DNA of 27,158 nt, taken from assembly GCA_964551295.1 (NCBI GenBank), contig CAZKDJ010000037.1, positions 1 through 27,158 of the forward strand. Reading direction: 5' to 3'. The DNA comes from JAFGED01 sp964551295 (lineage in GTDB: Bacteria > Chloroflexota > Anaerolineae > B4-G1). The position numbers and the translations under genes were made by a program. The notes beneath the pieces are model-generated. The model had not been told where the DNA came from, did not search any database, and worked only from the letters and a program-made list of their open reading frames with translations. Shown piece by piece: positions 16,226-23,609 of the stretch; the stretch's first letter is position 1; every line of letters begins with the position of its first letter.

Positions 16226-16253
16226 ATCACTCCAAGACTAAGGAGGATAGCAA

Positions 16254-16778
16254 ATGGTGGGAGACATCTATGAAAAGGTAAAGGGTAGCCGCAATCTACT
16301 CGAAAAGCTGGGAAGCATCATCCCCGGCTGGAAGGGCTACCAGGAACGCCAGGAGCGACGCAAGGCGGACCAGTTGATGCGCCAGACGCTGGCCGAAAAG
16401 ATGACCGCTCAGCGCAAGCGGCTCGACGTCGCGCAGCAGGAGCTGATCAACAGCGGCAAGATCGATCTGGTAGACGACGTCGGCCGGGCTGTGACACAGT
16501 TGCAGACCTTCATCGACCGCGTCCGCTTGGCCAGCTATGGCTACGCCGGCTTATTCGACGCCGTAAAGATCAACCAAGACGAGCTGGAACAGGTGTACAA
16601 CTTTGATGTCACGCTGTTCGAGTACGTCGATCGGCTGGACACGGCGAACGACCGTCTGCGAGAGGCCGTTGAGACCGGCGAAGGGCTGAAAGAGGTCATC
16701 CGCATCGTCCAGGACATCTGCCGTGAGGCCAACAGCACCTTCGAAGAGCGCGAGCACGTAATACTGGGCACCCAGTAG
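16254..16778 (+). CDS. Conserved helical protein encoded upstream of the SPFH protein
   Basis: This 174-residue protein is almost entirely predicted helix, with a charged coiled-coil-like stretch (about residues 28-65) and no membrane segment or cysteine cluster. The only cysteine is near the end (DICREAN). The N-terminus GDIYEKVKGSRNLLEKLGSIIPGWKGYQERQERRKAD is distinctive. I recognise no catalytic motif. It has a strong AAGGAGG and lies 19 bases before the SPFH gene, so the two products probably act together, perhaps as a cytoplasmic partner of the SPFH scaffold. Confidence 0.8.
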   Translation: MVGDIYEKVKGSRNLLEKLGSIIPGWKGYQERQERRKADQLMRQTLAEKMTAQRKRLDVAQQELINSGKIDLVDDVGRAVTQLQTFIDRVRLASYGYAGLFDAVKINQDELEQVYNFDVTLFEYVDRLDTANDRLREAVETGEGLKEVIRIVQDICREANSTFEEREHVILGTQ

Positions 16779-16797
16779 ACTGAGGAGGTAAGTGATA

Positions 16798-17829
16798 ATG
16801 GCACGCATTTTCGATATCGTAGAATTTGTCGATGAAGCCAGCACAGAGATGGTGCACCGCATCCCCGAACGGGGTTCGGGAGACTTTCGCATCGGCTCAC
16901 AGGTGATCGTCCGAGAGAGTCAGGCGGCGGTCTTTTTCCGGGATGGACGAGCGCTGGACGTTTTTGGGCCTGGTGCACACACGATCGCCACGGCCAACAT
17001 CCCATACGTGGTGGACCTGATCGGCAAGGCATTCTCCGGCGAAACTCCCTTCAAGGCCGAAGTTTACTTTGTCAGCCTGCGCGAGTTCACCGACCTGAAG
17101 TGGGGCACGCCAACCCCCATCACGATCAAAGACCCCATCCTGCGAATGGCGCGCGTGCAAGCGCGTGGCGCCTATGCGGTGCAAGTCGCCGAACCACAGC
17201 TCTTTGTCAACAAGATCGTCGGCACGCAGGGCATCTATCGCACGGGCGACATCCAAAGTTTCTTCCGCTCCATGATCCTGACCAAGCTGACCGACCTAAT
17301 CGGTGAGATGGGCAAGTCGGTCATCGAGCTGGCCGGGATGGCGGAAGAGCTGACGATGGGCGTGCGGGCCAAGACGGACGAGGAGTTCGCCGCCCGCGGC
17401 GTCACCCTAACCTCGGTCTATGTCGAGTATCTCGGGCCCACCGAGGAGACCGCCAAGGCCATCGACGAGGCCGCTTCTATGGGCGCGATTGGCGACATGA
17501 GCGCCTACCTGCAGTTCCAGACAGCGCGAGGAATCCGCGACGCCGCGCAGCAGCCCGGCGGTGGTGGCGCTGGCACCGGCGCACAATTGGGCGCAGGCCT
17601 GGGTATGGGGATGACCATGGCCCAGATGATGGCCCAAGGCATGCAACAGCCGCAGCAGCAGCAGGCTGCCCCTGCGGCCGCGGCTGCGGCCACCCCGACG
17701 ACGGCCGCGGAAGTCCAGGCCACGTTGGACAATCTGGATATGCGGCTAGCTGCGGGAGAGATCAGCGAGGCAACCTACAACAAACTCTACACCAAGTGGG
17801 AAGCCAAACTCAAAGAGTTAGGCGGCTAA
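16798..17829 (+). CDS. SPFH/band-7 protein (YdjI/virion-core-like) with C-terminal SHOCT-like tail
   Basis: This 343-residue protein starts at the ATG at 16798, 9 bases after AGGAGG. A nearby GTG at 16792 is too close to the ribosome binding site. The N-terminal 240 residues match the soluble SPFH branch: RIGSQVIVRESQAAVFFRDGRALDVFGPGAHTI, KWGTPTPITIKDP, and a long helix with GVTLTSVYVEYLGP. A low-complexity Gly/Met/Gln/Ala linker follows. The tail (LDMRLAAGEISEATYNKLYTKWEAKLKEL) resembles the short SHOCT module or a zinc-ribbon replacement. There is no transmembrane segment. Such proteins form ring or cage scaffolds near membranes, often linked to stress; the role here is inferred. Confidence 0.9.
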   Translation: MARIFDIVEFVDEASTEMVHRIPERGSGDFRIGSQVIVRESQAAVFFRDGRALDVFGPGAHTIATANIPYVVDLIGKAFSGETPFKAEVYFVSLREFTDLKWGTPTPITIKDPILRMARVQARGAYAVQVAEPQLFVNKIVGTQGIYRTGDIQSFFRSMILTKLTDLIGEMGKSVIELAGMAEELTMGVRAKTDEEFAARGVTLTSVYVEYLGPTEETAKAIDEAASMGAIGDMSAYLQFQTARGIRDAAQQPGGGGAGTGAQLGAGLGMGMTMAQMMAQGMQQPQQQQAAPAAAAAATPTTAAEVQATLDNLDMRLAAGEISEATYNKLYTKWEAKLKELGG

Positions 17830-17834
17830 CGCAC

Positions 17835-17871
17835 AAAAAAAAGCCCCGGCGCAAAATGTGCCGGGGCTTTT
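17835..17871. terminator. Bidirectional intrinsic terminator
   Basis: GCCCCGGC (17843-17850) pairs with GCCGGGGC (17860-17867) around a 9-base loop. It is preceded by eight A and followed by four T, so it serves both the SPFH gene and the convergent minus-strand operon. The minus-strand direction has the stronger U-run. Confidence 0.92.
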
Positions 17872-17891
17872 CCATTGACCTCACGCGTCAG

Positions 17892-18590
17892 TCACGCTTC
17901 CGCGTCTACGCCCAGCGCCAAAGCCAGTTGGCGATACACATCGGATGGCATTGGCGACCGCTTCCCCGGACCCCGCAGCCAGGCCTTGATCTTTTTGCCA
18001 TAGAAAGCGGGCACCGGCGAATCGTCGGCCTCCAACTGCACGTCTGGGTTTACAAATACGATGGCCGCCCGCACGGGCACCTCGACATCGGGCAGTTGGT
18101 CGGCCAACCAGCGCTCCAGCTTTTCCACCTGCATCTCTGCCTCAAGATCGGGGGCTCCCACCCCCGGCTGGCCCGCCATCTGCCGCAGAATCCTACCCGG
18201 CTGCCGATGTCTCCAACGGCCTTCTTCCTGGAAGGCCACCTCTCCCCCATGCGATCTGACCACTAGAGCAGTGAGACCGCCAGGCCCCAACAAAACGTGA
18301 GGCGCAGGCAGCAGATACTGCACAAGCACGTATTGACCGCCCAGTCCTTTGAGTATATCGCTCAACGCCTCGTGATGCGCAAGAGGACCGGCGTAGCGAT
18401 CGGCAAAAATCCCTCCAACAATTGAAAAGGCAATCCCCACCACCATGCATATGGTCATGATCAGCAATTGCTCCGACCTGACGAACGAGAGAATCAAACC
18501 AATGGCCAACGCTCCCAGGCCAACCAAGGGCGCGTTTTTGCCGATGAAACTCCTCACACGGATATGACGCTCGTTGCGAACAATGCGCAT
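17892..18590 (-). CDS. Membrane protein with two N-terminal helices and possible NERD-like domain
   Basis: This 232-residue protein has two predicted transmembrane helices (about 19-36 and 42-62), followed by a soluble domain. That domain reads VLVQYLLPAPHVLLGPGGLTALVVRSHGGEVAFQEEGRWRH, which recalls the start of nuclease-related (NERD) domains, but the usual acidic/Lys catalytic residues are not evident. A second part (VPVRAAIVFVNPDVQLEADD) fits the later strand of the same fold. The start follows the fabF stop by 3 bases, and GAGGAG at the fabF end is the ribosome binding site, so it is the last gene of the plsX-fabF operon. The role is unknown, and the NERD link is tentative. Confidence 0.75.
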   Translation of the reverse strand: MRIVRNERHIRVRSFIGKNAPLVGLGALAIGLILSFVRSEQLLIMTICMVVGIAFSIVGGIFADRYAGPLAHHEALSDILKGLGGQYVLVQYLLPAPHVLLGPGGLTALVVRSHGGEVAFQEEGRWRHRQPGRILRQMAGQPGVGAPDLEAEMQVEKLERWLADQLPDVEVPVRAAIVFVNPDVQLEADDSPVPAFYGKKIKAWLRGPGKRSPMPSDVYRQLALALGVDAEA

Positions 18591-18593
18591 GCG

Positions 18594-19841
18594 CTACTCC
18601 TCGAAACGCCCTATGGCCAGACAAGCGTTCTGGCCGCCCAAGCCGAACGAATTGGAGAGCGCCACGCGCACGTCCGCCTTACGCGCCCCCTCCGGCACAT
18701 AGTCCAGATCGCACTCCGGATCGGGATTCTCCAGATTAATCGTCGGATGGATCATGCCCCGCTCGACGGTCAACGCGCACACAGCAGCCTCGATAGCCCC
18801 GGCCCCGCCCATCGCGTGGCCGATCATGGACTTGGTCGAGTTGACAGCCAGCTTATAAGCGTGTTCGCCAAACACCTTCTTTATCGCCTTGGTCTCGGTA
18901 CCATCGTTGATCGGCGTGCTGCTGCCGTGGGCATTGATGTAATCGACATCAGTGGGCAAAAGACCCGCATTCTCCAACGTCCAACGCATGGCCCGGCACG
19001 CGCCCTCTCCCTCGGGATGAGGTTGGGCAATGTGGAAAGCGTCTGCCGAGCTGGCGTATCCCAACACCTCGGCCCGAATGCGCGCGCCTCGAGCCAGAGC
19101 GTGCTCCAATGACTCCAGCACCAAGACCGCGCATCCCTCGCTGTAGATGAACCCATCGCGGTCGGCATCGAAGGGACGGCTGGCCTTCTCCGGCTCGTCG
19201 TTGCGGGTAGAGAGACCACGCATAGCACAGAAGGTGGCGATCACGGAGAAATGCATCAACGCCTCCACCCCTCCGCAGATCATTACGTCGGCTGCCCCCC
19301 GGCGGATGGTCGCTGTAGCTTCCCCCACGGCTTGCGTGCCCGTGGCACATGCCGCGACAATCGTATTGATCGGCCCCTTGGCCCCGGCCCACAGGCTTAC
19401 GTGGTAGGACGGCATGTTCGTCAGCATCGAAATGCCGGTAAATGGACTAAGCCGCGCCAGCCCCTTCTCTCGGAACGTATCTATTGCGGCAACCCCTTGC
19501 TCGAAACCGCCAACCGCGGTCCCCATCAGCGTGCCGACGTGTTCCCCGTCAGTCAGGGGCACGTCGAGACCTGCATCGGCCAGCGCCTCGTGCGCCGTCG
19601 CGACGGCCACCTGCGAGCAACCTGCCATGCGGCGCGCTTCTTTACGATCGAGATAATCCAAGGGGTCAAAACCCTTTAGCTCACCCGCAATGCGCGATGG
19701 GAACTGGGAGGCATCGAGCTTTGTGATGGGCCCGACACCGGAACGTCCGGCCAACAAACTCTCCCACGTCTCCTCCAGCGTCAGCGCCAGAGGCGTCATA
19801 GCCCCCATCCCGGTGATGACGACCCGTTTACGTTCGCTCAT
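18594..19841 (-). CDS. fabF: Beta-ketoacyl-ACP synthase II
   Basis: This condensing enzyme adds malonyl-ACP units to acyl-ACP in fatty-acid elongation. At 415 residues it is of family length. The Cys-His-His triad is visible: Cys165 in VAACATGTQAV, His305 in NAHGSSTPIND and His342 in KSMIGHAMGGAG, with Lys337 also in place. The GFGLGG-like end motif (SNSFGLGGQNACL) is present. The ATG lies 8 bases after the plsX stop, so the two genes are translated from one message. Its carrier protein AcpP is encoded at 15525 on the other strand. Confidence 0.97.
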   Translation of the reverse strand: MSERKRVVITGMGAMTPLALTLEETWESLLAGRSGVGPITKLDASQFPSRIAGELKGFDPLDYLDRKEARRMAGCSQVAVATAHEALADAGLDVPLTDGEHVGTLMGTAVGGFEQGVAAIDTFREKGLARLSPFTGISMLTNMPSYHVSLWAGAKGPINTIVAACATGTQAVGEATATIRRGAADVMICGGVEALMHFSVIATFCAMRGLSTRNDEPEKASRPFDADRDGFIYSEGCAVLVLESLEHALARGARIRAEVLGYASSADAFHIAQPHPEGEGACRAMRWTLENAGLLPTDVDYINAHGSSTPINDGTETKAIKKVFGEHAYKLAVNSTKSMIGHAMGGAGAIEAAVCALTVERGMIHPTINLENPDPECDLDYVPEGARKADVRVALSNSFGLGGQNACLAIGRFEE

Positions 19842-19849
19842 TTTCCACT

Positions 19850-20851
19850 CTACTCCCTTGCCAGTCCATTGCGAATTGACTCCACCACGCCACCCTGCAC
19901 GGCCTTGCGCGCCTGCCTGACCGCATTCTTGATCGCCCGCGCGTCGGAACGCCCGTGTGCCTTAATAACAACACCGTTGACCCCCAAAAGTGGCAGCCCA
20001 CCCACCTCGCCCGGATCGAACTGCTTGAAGAGCCGCTTGAACGCAGGTTTCGCCAACTGCCCACCCAACGAGGTGATCACGCCCGCCTTGATTTCGTCGC
20101 GGATAGCGCCCGTGAGCATCTTGACCGTCGCTTCCAACGTCTTCATGAACACGTTCCCGGCAAAGCCGTCGGCGACGACGACGTCCGCCCGGTTGAACAC
20201 GATCTCCTTGGGCTCCAGATTGCCGATGAAATTCAGATCCGACTGCTCCAACAGGACGTACGCCTCCTTAACCAACGCATTCCCCTTGTACGGCTCTTCA
20301 CCGTTCGAAAGAAGCGCCACGCGCGGGTTTTCACGCGCCAACACGGCGTGCGCATAGACCGAGCCCATCACGGCAAACTGGAGCAGGTACTCGGGTTTGC
20401 AGTCAACGTTCGCACCCACGTCCAGCACCACCACTTCGCCAGCAGGCAATGGAAAGATACCAGTCACCGCAGGACGCTGCACGCCCGGTATACGCCCCAG
20501 CGTACCCAGCGTACGCAGCGTGGCCACAGCTAGCACGCCGCCGGTGTTTCCCGCCGTCACGAAGGCATCCGCCTTGCCATCGTGCACGAGGTTCATCCCA
20601 ACATGCATCGAGGAGTCCTTTTTGGCACGCGCGGCCCTGGCGGGCTTATCGTCCACCTCAATGACCTGGGAAGCGTGAACGACTTCCAACCTCAAGCCGG
20701 CAGTGTCGTGGTTGGCCAGCTCTCGGTGGACGATATCCTCCTGCCCAACGATGATCAGCTCATCATCCCATTCCCGCGCCGCCATCACCGCTCCAGCGAC
20801 ATCAGCGGCCGGGTGATTGTCGGAACCCATCGCATCGAGGACAATTCTCAT
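19850..20851 (-). CDS. plsX: Phosphate acyltransferase PlsX
   Basis: PlsX converts acyl-ACP to acyl-phosphate for the first step of phospholipid synthesis. The 333-residue protein starts at the ATG at 20851, with AAGGAG seven bases upstream. The frame extends 10 codons further to 20881, but those codons precede the ribosome binding site. Signatures are RIVLDAMGSDNHPA at the N-terminus, FVTAGNTGGVLA, VLDVGANVDCKPE, LLSNGEEPYKGN and VVADGFAGNVFMK. It is the first gene of a minus-strand operon with fabF and a membrane protein. Confidence 0.97.
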   Translation of the reverse strand: MRIVLDAMGSDNHPAADVAGAVMAAREWDDELIIVGQEDIVHRELANHDTAGLRLEVVHASQVIEVDDKPARAARAKKDSSMHVGMNLVHDGKADAFVTAGNTGGVLAVATLRTLGTLGRIPGVQRPAVTGIFPLPAGEVVVLDVGANVDCKPEYLLQFAVMGSVYAHAVLARENPRVALLSNGEEPYKGNALVKEAYVLLEQSDLNFIGNLEPKEIVFNRADVVVADGFAGNVFMKTLEATVKMLTGAIRDEIKAGVITSLGGQLAKPAFKRLFKQFDPGEVGGLPLLGVNGVVIKAHGRSDARAIKNAVRQARKAVQGGVVESIRNGLARE

Positions 20852-20881
20852 CTGATTACTCCTTTTGACAAGACGAAGCAC

Positions 20882-20910
20882 ATTCTACCCCATTCCATTT
20901 GTCCGCGCAA
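20882..20910 (-). promoter_or_regulatory. Predicted promoter of plsX-fabF
   Basis: On the minus strand, TTGCGC (20910-20905), a 17-bp spacer and TAGAAT (20887-20882) lie about 31 bases before the plsX start. The -35 match is only partial. Confidence 0.5.
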
Positions 20911-20952
20911 CTCTCCACCTCATCGGGAATTCGAAAGCACGTTGCCTCCTGC

Positions 20953-21048
20953 CTGACGCTGTATCTTCTCAAAAAGTAGGGGCAAGAGTAAGTCGGATTG
21001 CCAATCCGACCTACATTCCCCCAAGATATTGAGATGATACCTGACGCT
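20953..21048. mobile_element. MITE-like palindromic element A with 8-bp target duplication
   Basis: The 80-bp element spans 20961-21040. It starts GTATCTTCTCAA and ends with the near-reverse complement TTGAGATGATAC (11 of 12). CTGACGCT occurs immediately on each side (20953-20960 and 21041-21048), as a target-site duplication. Inside are a GGGG/CCCC pair and a central hairpin CGGATTG-CCAATCCG, so most of the element can fold on itself. No coding capacity. It shares ends, central hairpin and duplication length with element B at 23454. It lies between the plsX promoter and nfnA. Confidence 0.85.
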
Positions 21049-21140
21049 CGAAATTGAGCGCTGTAGGCGCGATGACTTGACTATCGGACGATATGGGGGT
21101 ATCCTTTCTCAGCATCACCACCAAAACAGGGAGGCCGTCT

Positions 21141-21983
21141 GTGTACAAGATTCTGGGGAAAAAAGTGCTCAGCGACGTCAACAAACTGATGGTCATCGAA
21201 GCGCCAGAGATCGCGCGCAAGGCAAGAGCGGGCCAGTTCGTCATCGTGCGCACCGACGAGCACGGCGAACGCATCCCCCTCACCATCGCCGACTATGACC
21301 GGGACGCAGGCACCATCACCATCATCTTCCAAGAGGTGGGCAAATCGACAATGCAGATGGGCACACTCGAGGTCGGAGACGAGCTCGCCACCTTTGCCGG
21401 GCCGCTGGGACACCCGACCGAGATCGAAAACTTTGGCACCGTCGTCTGTGTCGGCGGCGGCGTCGGCATCGCGCCGATTTACCCCATCGCGCGGGCGCTG
21501 AAAGAGGCGGGCAACACCGTCATCTCCATCATCGGCGCGCGTAACAAAGACCTGCTCTTCTGGGAAGACAAGATGCGCGCCGTCAGCGATGAGCTTATCG
21601 TCTGCACCGACGACGGCTCCTACGGACGCAAGGCGCTGGTCACCGAGCCGCTCAAAGAGTTACTGGAGCAGCGTCAGATCGACCGCGTGTGGGCCATCGG
21701 GCCGGCGATCATGATGAAATTCTGCGCGGCGACGACAGAGCCTTTCGGCGTGCCCACCATCGTCAGTCTGAACACGATCATGATCGACGGGACCGGGATG
21801 TGCGGCGGATGCCGGGTGCAGTTGACCGAAGGCGCCAAGTTCGTCTGCGCCGACGGCCCCGAGTTCGACGCGCACAAAGTGGACTGGGACCTGTTGCTGG
21901 CGCGACAGCGGTTCTATTTGGACGAGGAGAAGCAGGCCGTCGAACAGTGGGAACACGAGTGCAAGATGGAGGCGCTGACGTGA
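21141..21983 (+). CDS. NfnA/SudB-type ferredoxin-NADP oxidoreductase, FAD/[2Fe-2S] subunit
   Basis: This 280-residue protein from GTG 21141 has GGGAGG six bases upstream. An open frame back to 21093 exists but bypasses this ribosome binding site. ERIPLTI (43-49) is the flavin-binding RxxPL/ST motif, and VGGGVGIAPIYPIARAL (104-120) binds the pyridine nucleotide. C221, C224 and C236 (MCGGC then FVCADG) hold a [2Fe-2S] cluster. In the Nfn family the fourth ligand may be an aspartate. With the overlapping next gene it would form NADH-dependent reduced-ferredoxin:NADP oxidoreductase (electron bifurcation) or a related sulfide dehydrogenase. Sequence alone does not separate these. Confidence 0.92.
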   Translation: MYKILGKKVLSDVNKLMVIEAPEIARKARAGQFVIVRTDEHGERIPLTIADYDRDAGTITIIFQEVGKSTMQMGTLEVGDELATFAGPLGHPTEIENFGTVVCVGGGVGIAPIYPIARALKEAGNTVISIIGARNKDLLFWEDKMRAVSDELIVCTDDGSYGRKALVTEPLKELLEQRQIDRVWAIGPAIMMKFCAATTEPFGVPTIVSLNTIMIDGTGMCGGCRVQLTEGAKFVCADGPEFDAHKVDWDLLLARQRFYLDEEKQAVEQWEHECKMEALT

Positions 21984-23425
21984 CTGAACTGACCAACCGC
22001 GAGCGCATGAAAATCCCCCGTCAGGAGATGCCGACGCAAGACCCGGAAATCCGGCGGACGAACTATGACGAGGTCGCCTTGGGCTTTACGCCAGAGCTGG
22101 CGCAGCAGGAAGCCGACCGGTGCATCCAATGCAAGAAACCCCAGTGTATGGAGGGCTGCCCGGTGGGCGTCCTCATCCCCGAGTTCATCAAGGCCCTGCG
22201 CGAGGGCGACATCGCAGGCTCTATCCGGGCAATGAAGGAGAAGAACAACCTACCCGCCATCTGTGGCCGGGTCTGCCCACAGGAGACACAGTGCGAGGCC
22301 ATGTGCGTGCTGGGCAAGAAGGGCAAGCCGGTGGCCATCGGCAGACTAGAGCGGTACATCGGGGACTATGAGTTGATCCACCGCACCTGCCCCCTCGAGC
22401 GCCCCGAGTCCACCGGCAAGCGTGTGGCCATCATTGGCACCGGCCCGGCCGGGCTGACGTGCGCGGTCGACCTGGGAAAAGCAGGACACGAGGTCGTCAT
22501 GTTCGAGTCGCTGCACAGCCCCGGCGGTGTGCTGGTGTATGGCATCCCCGAGTTCCGCCTGCCCAAGAGCGTGGTCCACGCCGAGATCGACTACGCCGCC
22601 GAGTGCCTGGGCATCAGGGTGCGCACCGATGCCGTGATCGGGCGGCTGTACACCATCGACGAGTTGTTGAACGAGGAAGGCTTTGACGCCGTCTTTCTAG
22701 GAACCGGCGCCGGGCTGCCGTCGTTCCTGCGCATCCCCGGCATCAACTACAACGGCGTCCTCTCGGCCAACGAGTTCCTCACCCGCGTCAACCTGATGAA
22801 GGGCTACCGTTTCCCCGAGTACGACACGCCAGTCAAAGTGGGCCAAAAGGTCGCCGTGATCGGCGCGGGGAACGTAGCGATGGACGCCGCGCGGTGCAAC
22901 CTGCGCCTGCAAGCGCTACAGGAGATGGAAGGCGCTGAGGTGCATATTGTCTACCGCCGCTCGCCGGCCGAGGTGCCCGCCCGCGCCGAGGAGTTTCACC
23001 ACGCTGAAGAGGAGGGCGTCATCTTTGACTTTCTGACCAACCCGGTCGAGATCTATGGCGACGAGAACAAGGTCGTGAGCGGTATGCGATGTATCCGCAT
23101 GGAACTGGGCGAGCCCGACGAAAGTGGCCGACGGCGCCCCATCCCTATCGCAGGCTCCGAGTTCGACATGGATGTGGACATGGTGATCATGGCTCTGGGC
23201 ACCAGCCCCAATCCCATCGTCTTTGCAGATGCCGGCGGGCTGGAGCGATCCAAGTGGGGCACCGTCGTGGCAGACGAAGACACGGGACGCACGACAAAGC
23301 CAAAGACCTGGGCCGGCGGAGACGTGGTCACCGGTGCGGCCACCGTTATCAGCGCGATGGGTGCCGGCAAGCGCGCCGCCGCCGACATCGACGGCTTTCT
23401 GCAGGGGGAGATCGATCCCTGGTAA
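21980..23425 (+). CDS. NfnB/SudA/GltD-like oxidoreductase, FAD and two [4Fe-4S] subunit
   Basis: This 481-residue protein starts at a GTG overlapping the previous stop (GTGA), so translation is coupled. The N-terminus carries two ferredoxin-like cysteine sets (C48, C51, C56, C60 and C95, C99, C105, C109) as in the GltD-type adaptor. The FAD site is VAIIGTGPAGLTCAVDLG (149-166). A second Rossmann motif, VAVIGAGNVAMDAAR, binds NADPH, and the final TWAGGDVVTGAATVISAMGAGK closes the FAD site. The length matches NfnB rather than the longer fused forms. No large glutamate-synthase subunit is nearby, which favours the Nfn/Sud role over glutamate synthase. Confidence 0.94.
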   Translation: MTELTNRERMKIPRQEMPTQDPEIRRTNYDEVALGFTPELAQQEADRCIQCKKPQCMEGCPVGVLIPEFIKALREGDIAGSIRAMKEKNNLPAICGRVCPQETQCEAMCVLGKKGKPVAIGRLERYIGDYELIHRTCPLERPESTGKRVAIIGTGPAGLTCAVDLGKAGHEVVMFESLHSPGGVLVYGIPEFRLPKSVVHAEIDYAAECLGIRVRTDAVIGRLYTIDELLNEEGFDAVFLGTGAGLPSFLRIPGINYNGVLSANEFLTRVNLMKGYRFPEYDTPVKVGQKVAVIGAGNVAMDAARCNLRLQALQEMEGAEVHIVYRRSPAEVPARAEEFHHAEEEGVIFDFLTNPVEIYGDENKVVSGMRCIRMELGEPDESGRRRPIPIAGSEFDMDVDMVIMALGTSPNPIVFADAGGLERSKWGTVVADEDTGRTTKPKTWAGGDVVTGAATVISAMGAGKRAAADIDGFLQGEIDPW

Positions 23426-23445
23426 GCCAACAATTCCCAAGAGAA

Positions 23446-23573
23446 CAAGCGCCGTATCCTCTCAATATTCTGGGGAAAATGGCGAATGTAGGTCGGATTT
23501 GCTATCCGACCAGGCAGCGGTTAGCAAAACCGCCCTACATCTGCCCCGATTTATTGAGAAGATACCAAGCGCC
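23446..23573. mobile_element. MITE-like palindromic element B with 8-bp target duplication
   Basis: The 112-bp element spans 23454-23565. It starts GTATCCTCTCAATA and ends with TATTGAGAAGATAC. CAAGCGCC flanks it on both sides (23446-23453 and 23566-23573). Nested pairs inside are GGGG/CCCC, ATGTAGG/CCTACAT, and two small hairpins: CGGAT-ATCCG, and GCGGTT-agcaa-AACCGC. The second hairpin is extra relative to element A. It is non-coding. The right duplication lies in the left arm of the nfnB terminator. Confidence 0.88.
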
Positions 23574-23606
23574 GCTCTTTGGAGTGCGGCGCTTCATCTT
23601 TTCTAT
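23567..23606 (+). terminator. Intrinsic terminator of the nfn operon
   Basis: AAGCGCCGC (23567-23575) pairs with GCGGCGCTT (23586-23594) around a 10-base loop, followed by a T-rich run (CATCTTTTCTATTT). It sits next to element B and now lies 142 bases after the nfnB stop. Confidence 0.75.
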
Positions 23607-23609
23607 TTC

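Noticed and set aside
16107..16253. tRNA, T-box or known riboswitch in the SPFH leader
   Set aside because: The hairpins do not form a cloverleaf, and I see no T-box, SAM, purine or other familiar conserved core.
21141..23425. Glutamate synthase small subunit operon
   Set aside because: No large glutamate synthase gene is adjacent. The partner subunit is a FAD/[2Fe-2S] ferredoxin reductase-like protein, which fits Nfn or sulfide dehydrogenase.
20961..23565. Elements A and B as REP sequences moved by the nearby RAYT
   Set aside because: Y1/HUH enzymes do not make target-site duplications, and the RAYT-flanking hairpins have a different sequence. The 8-bp duplications point to a DDE-type transposase elsewhere.
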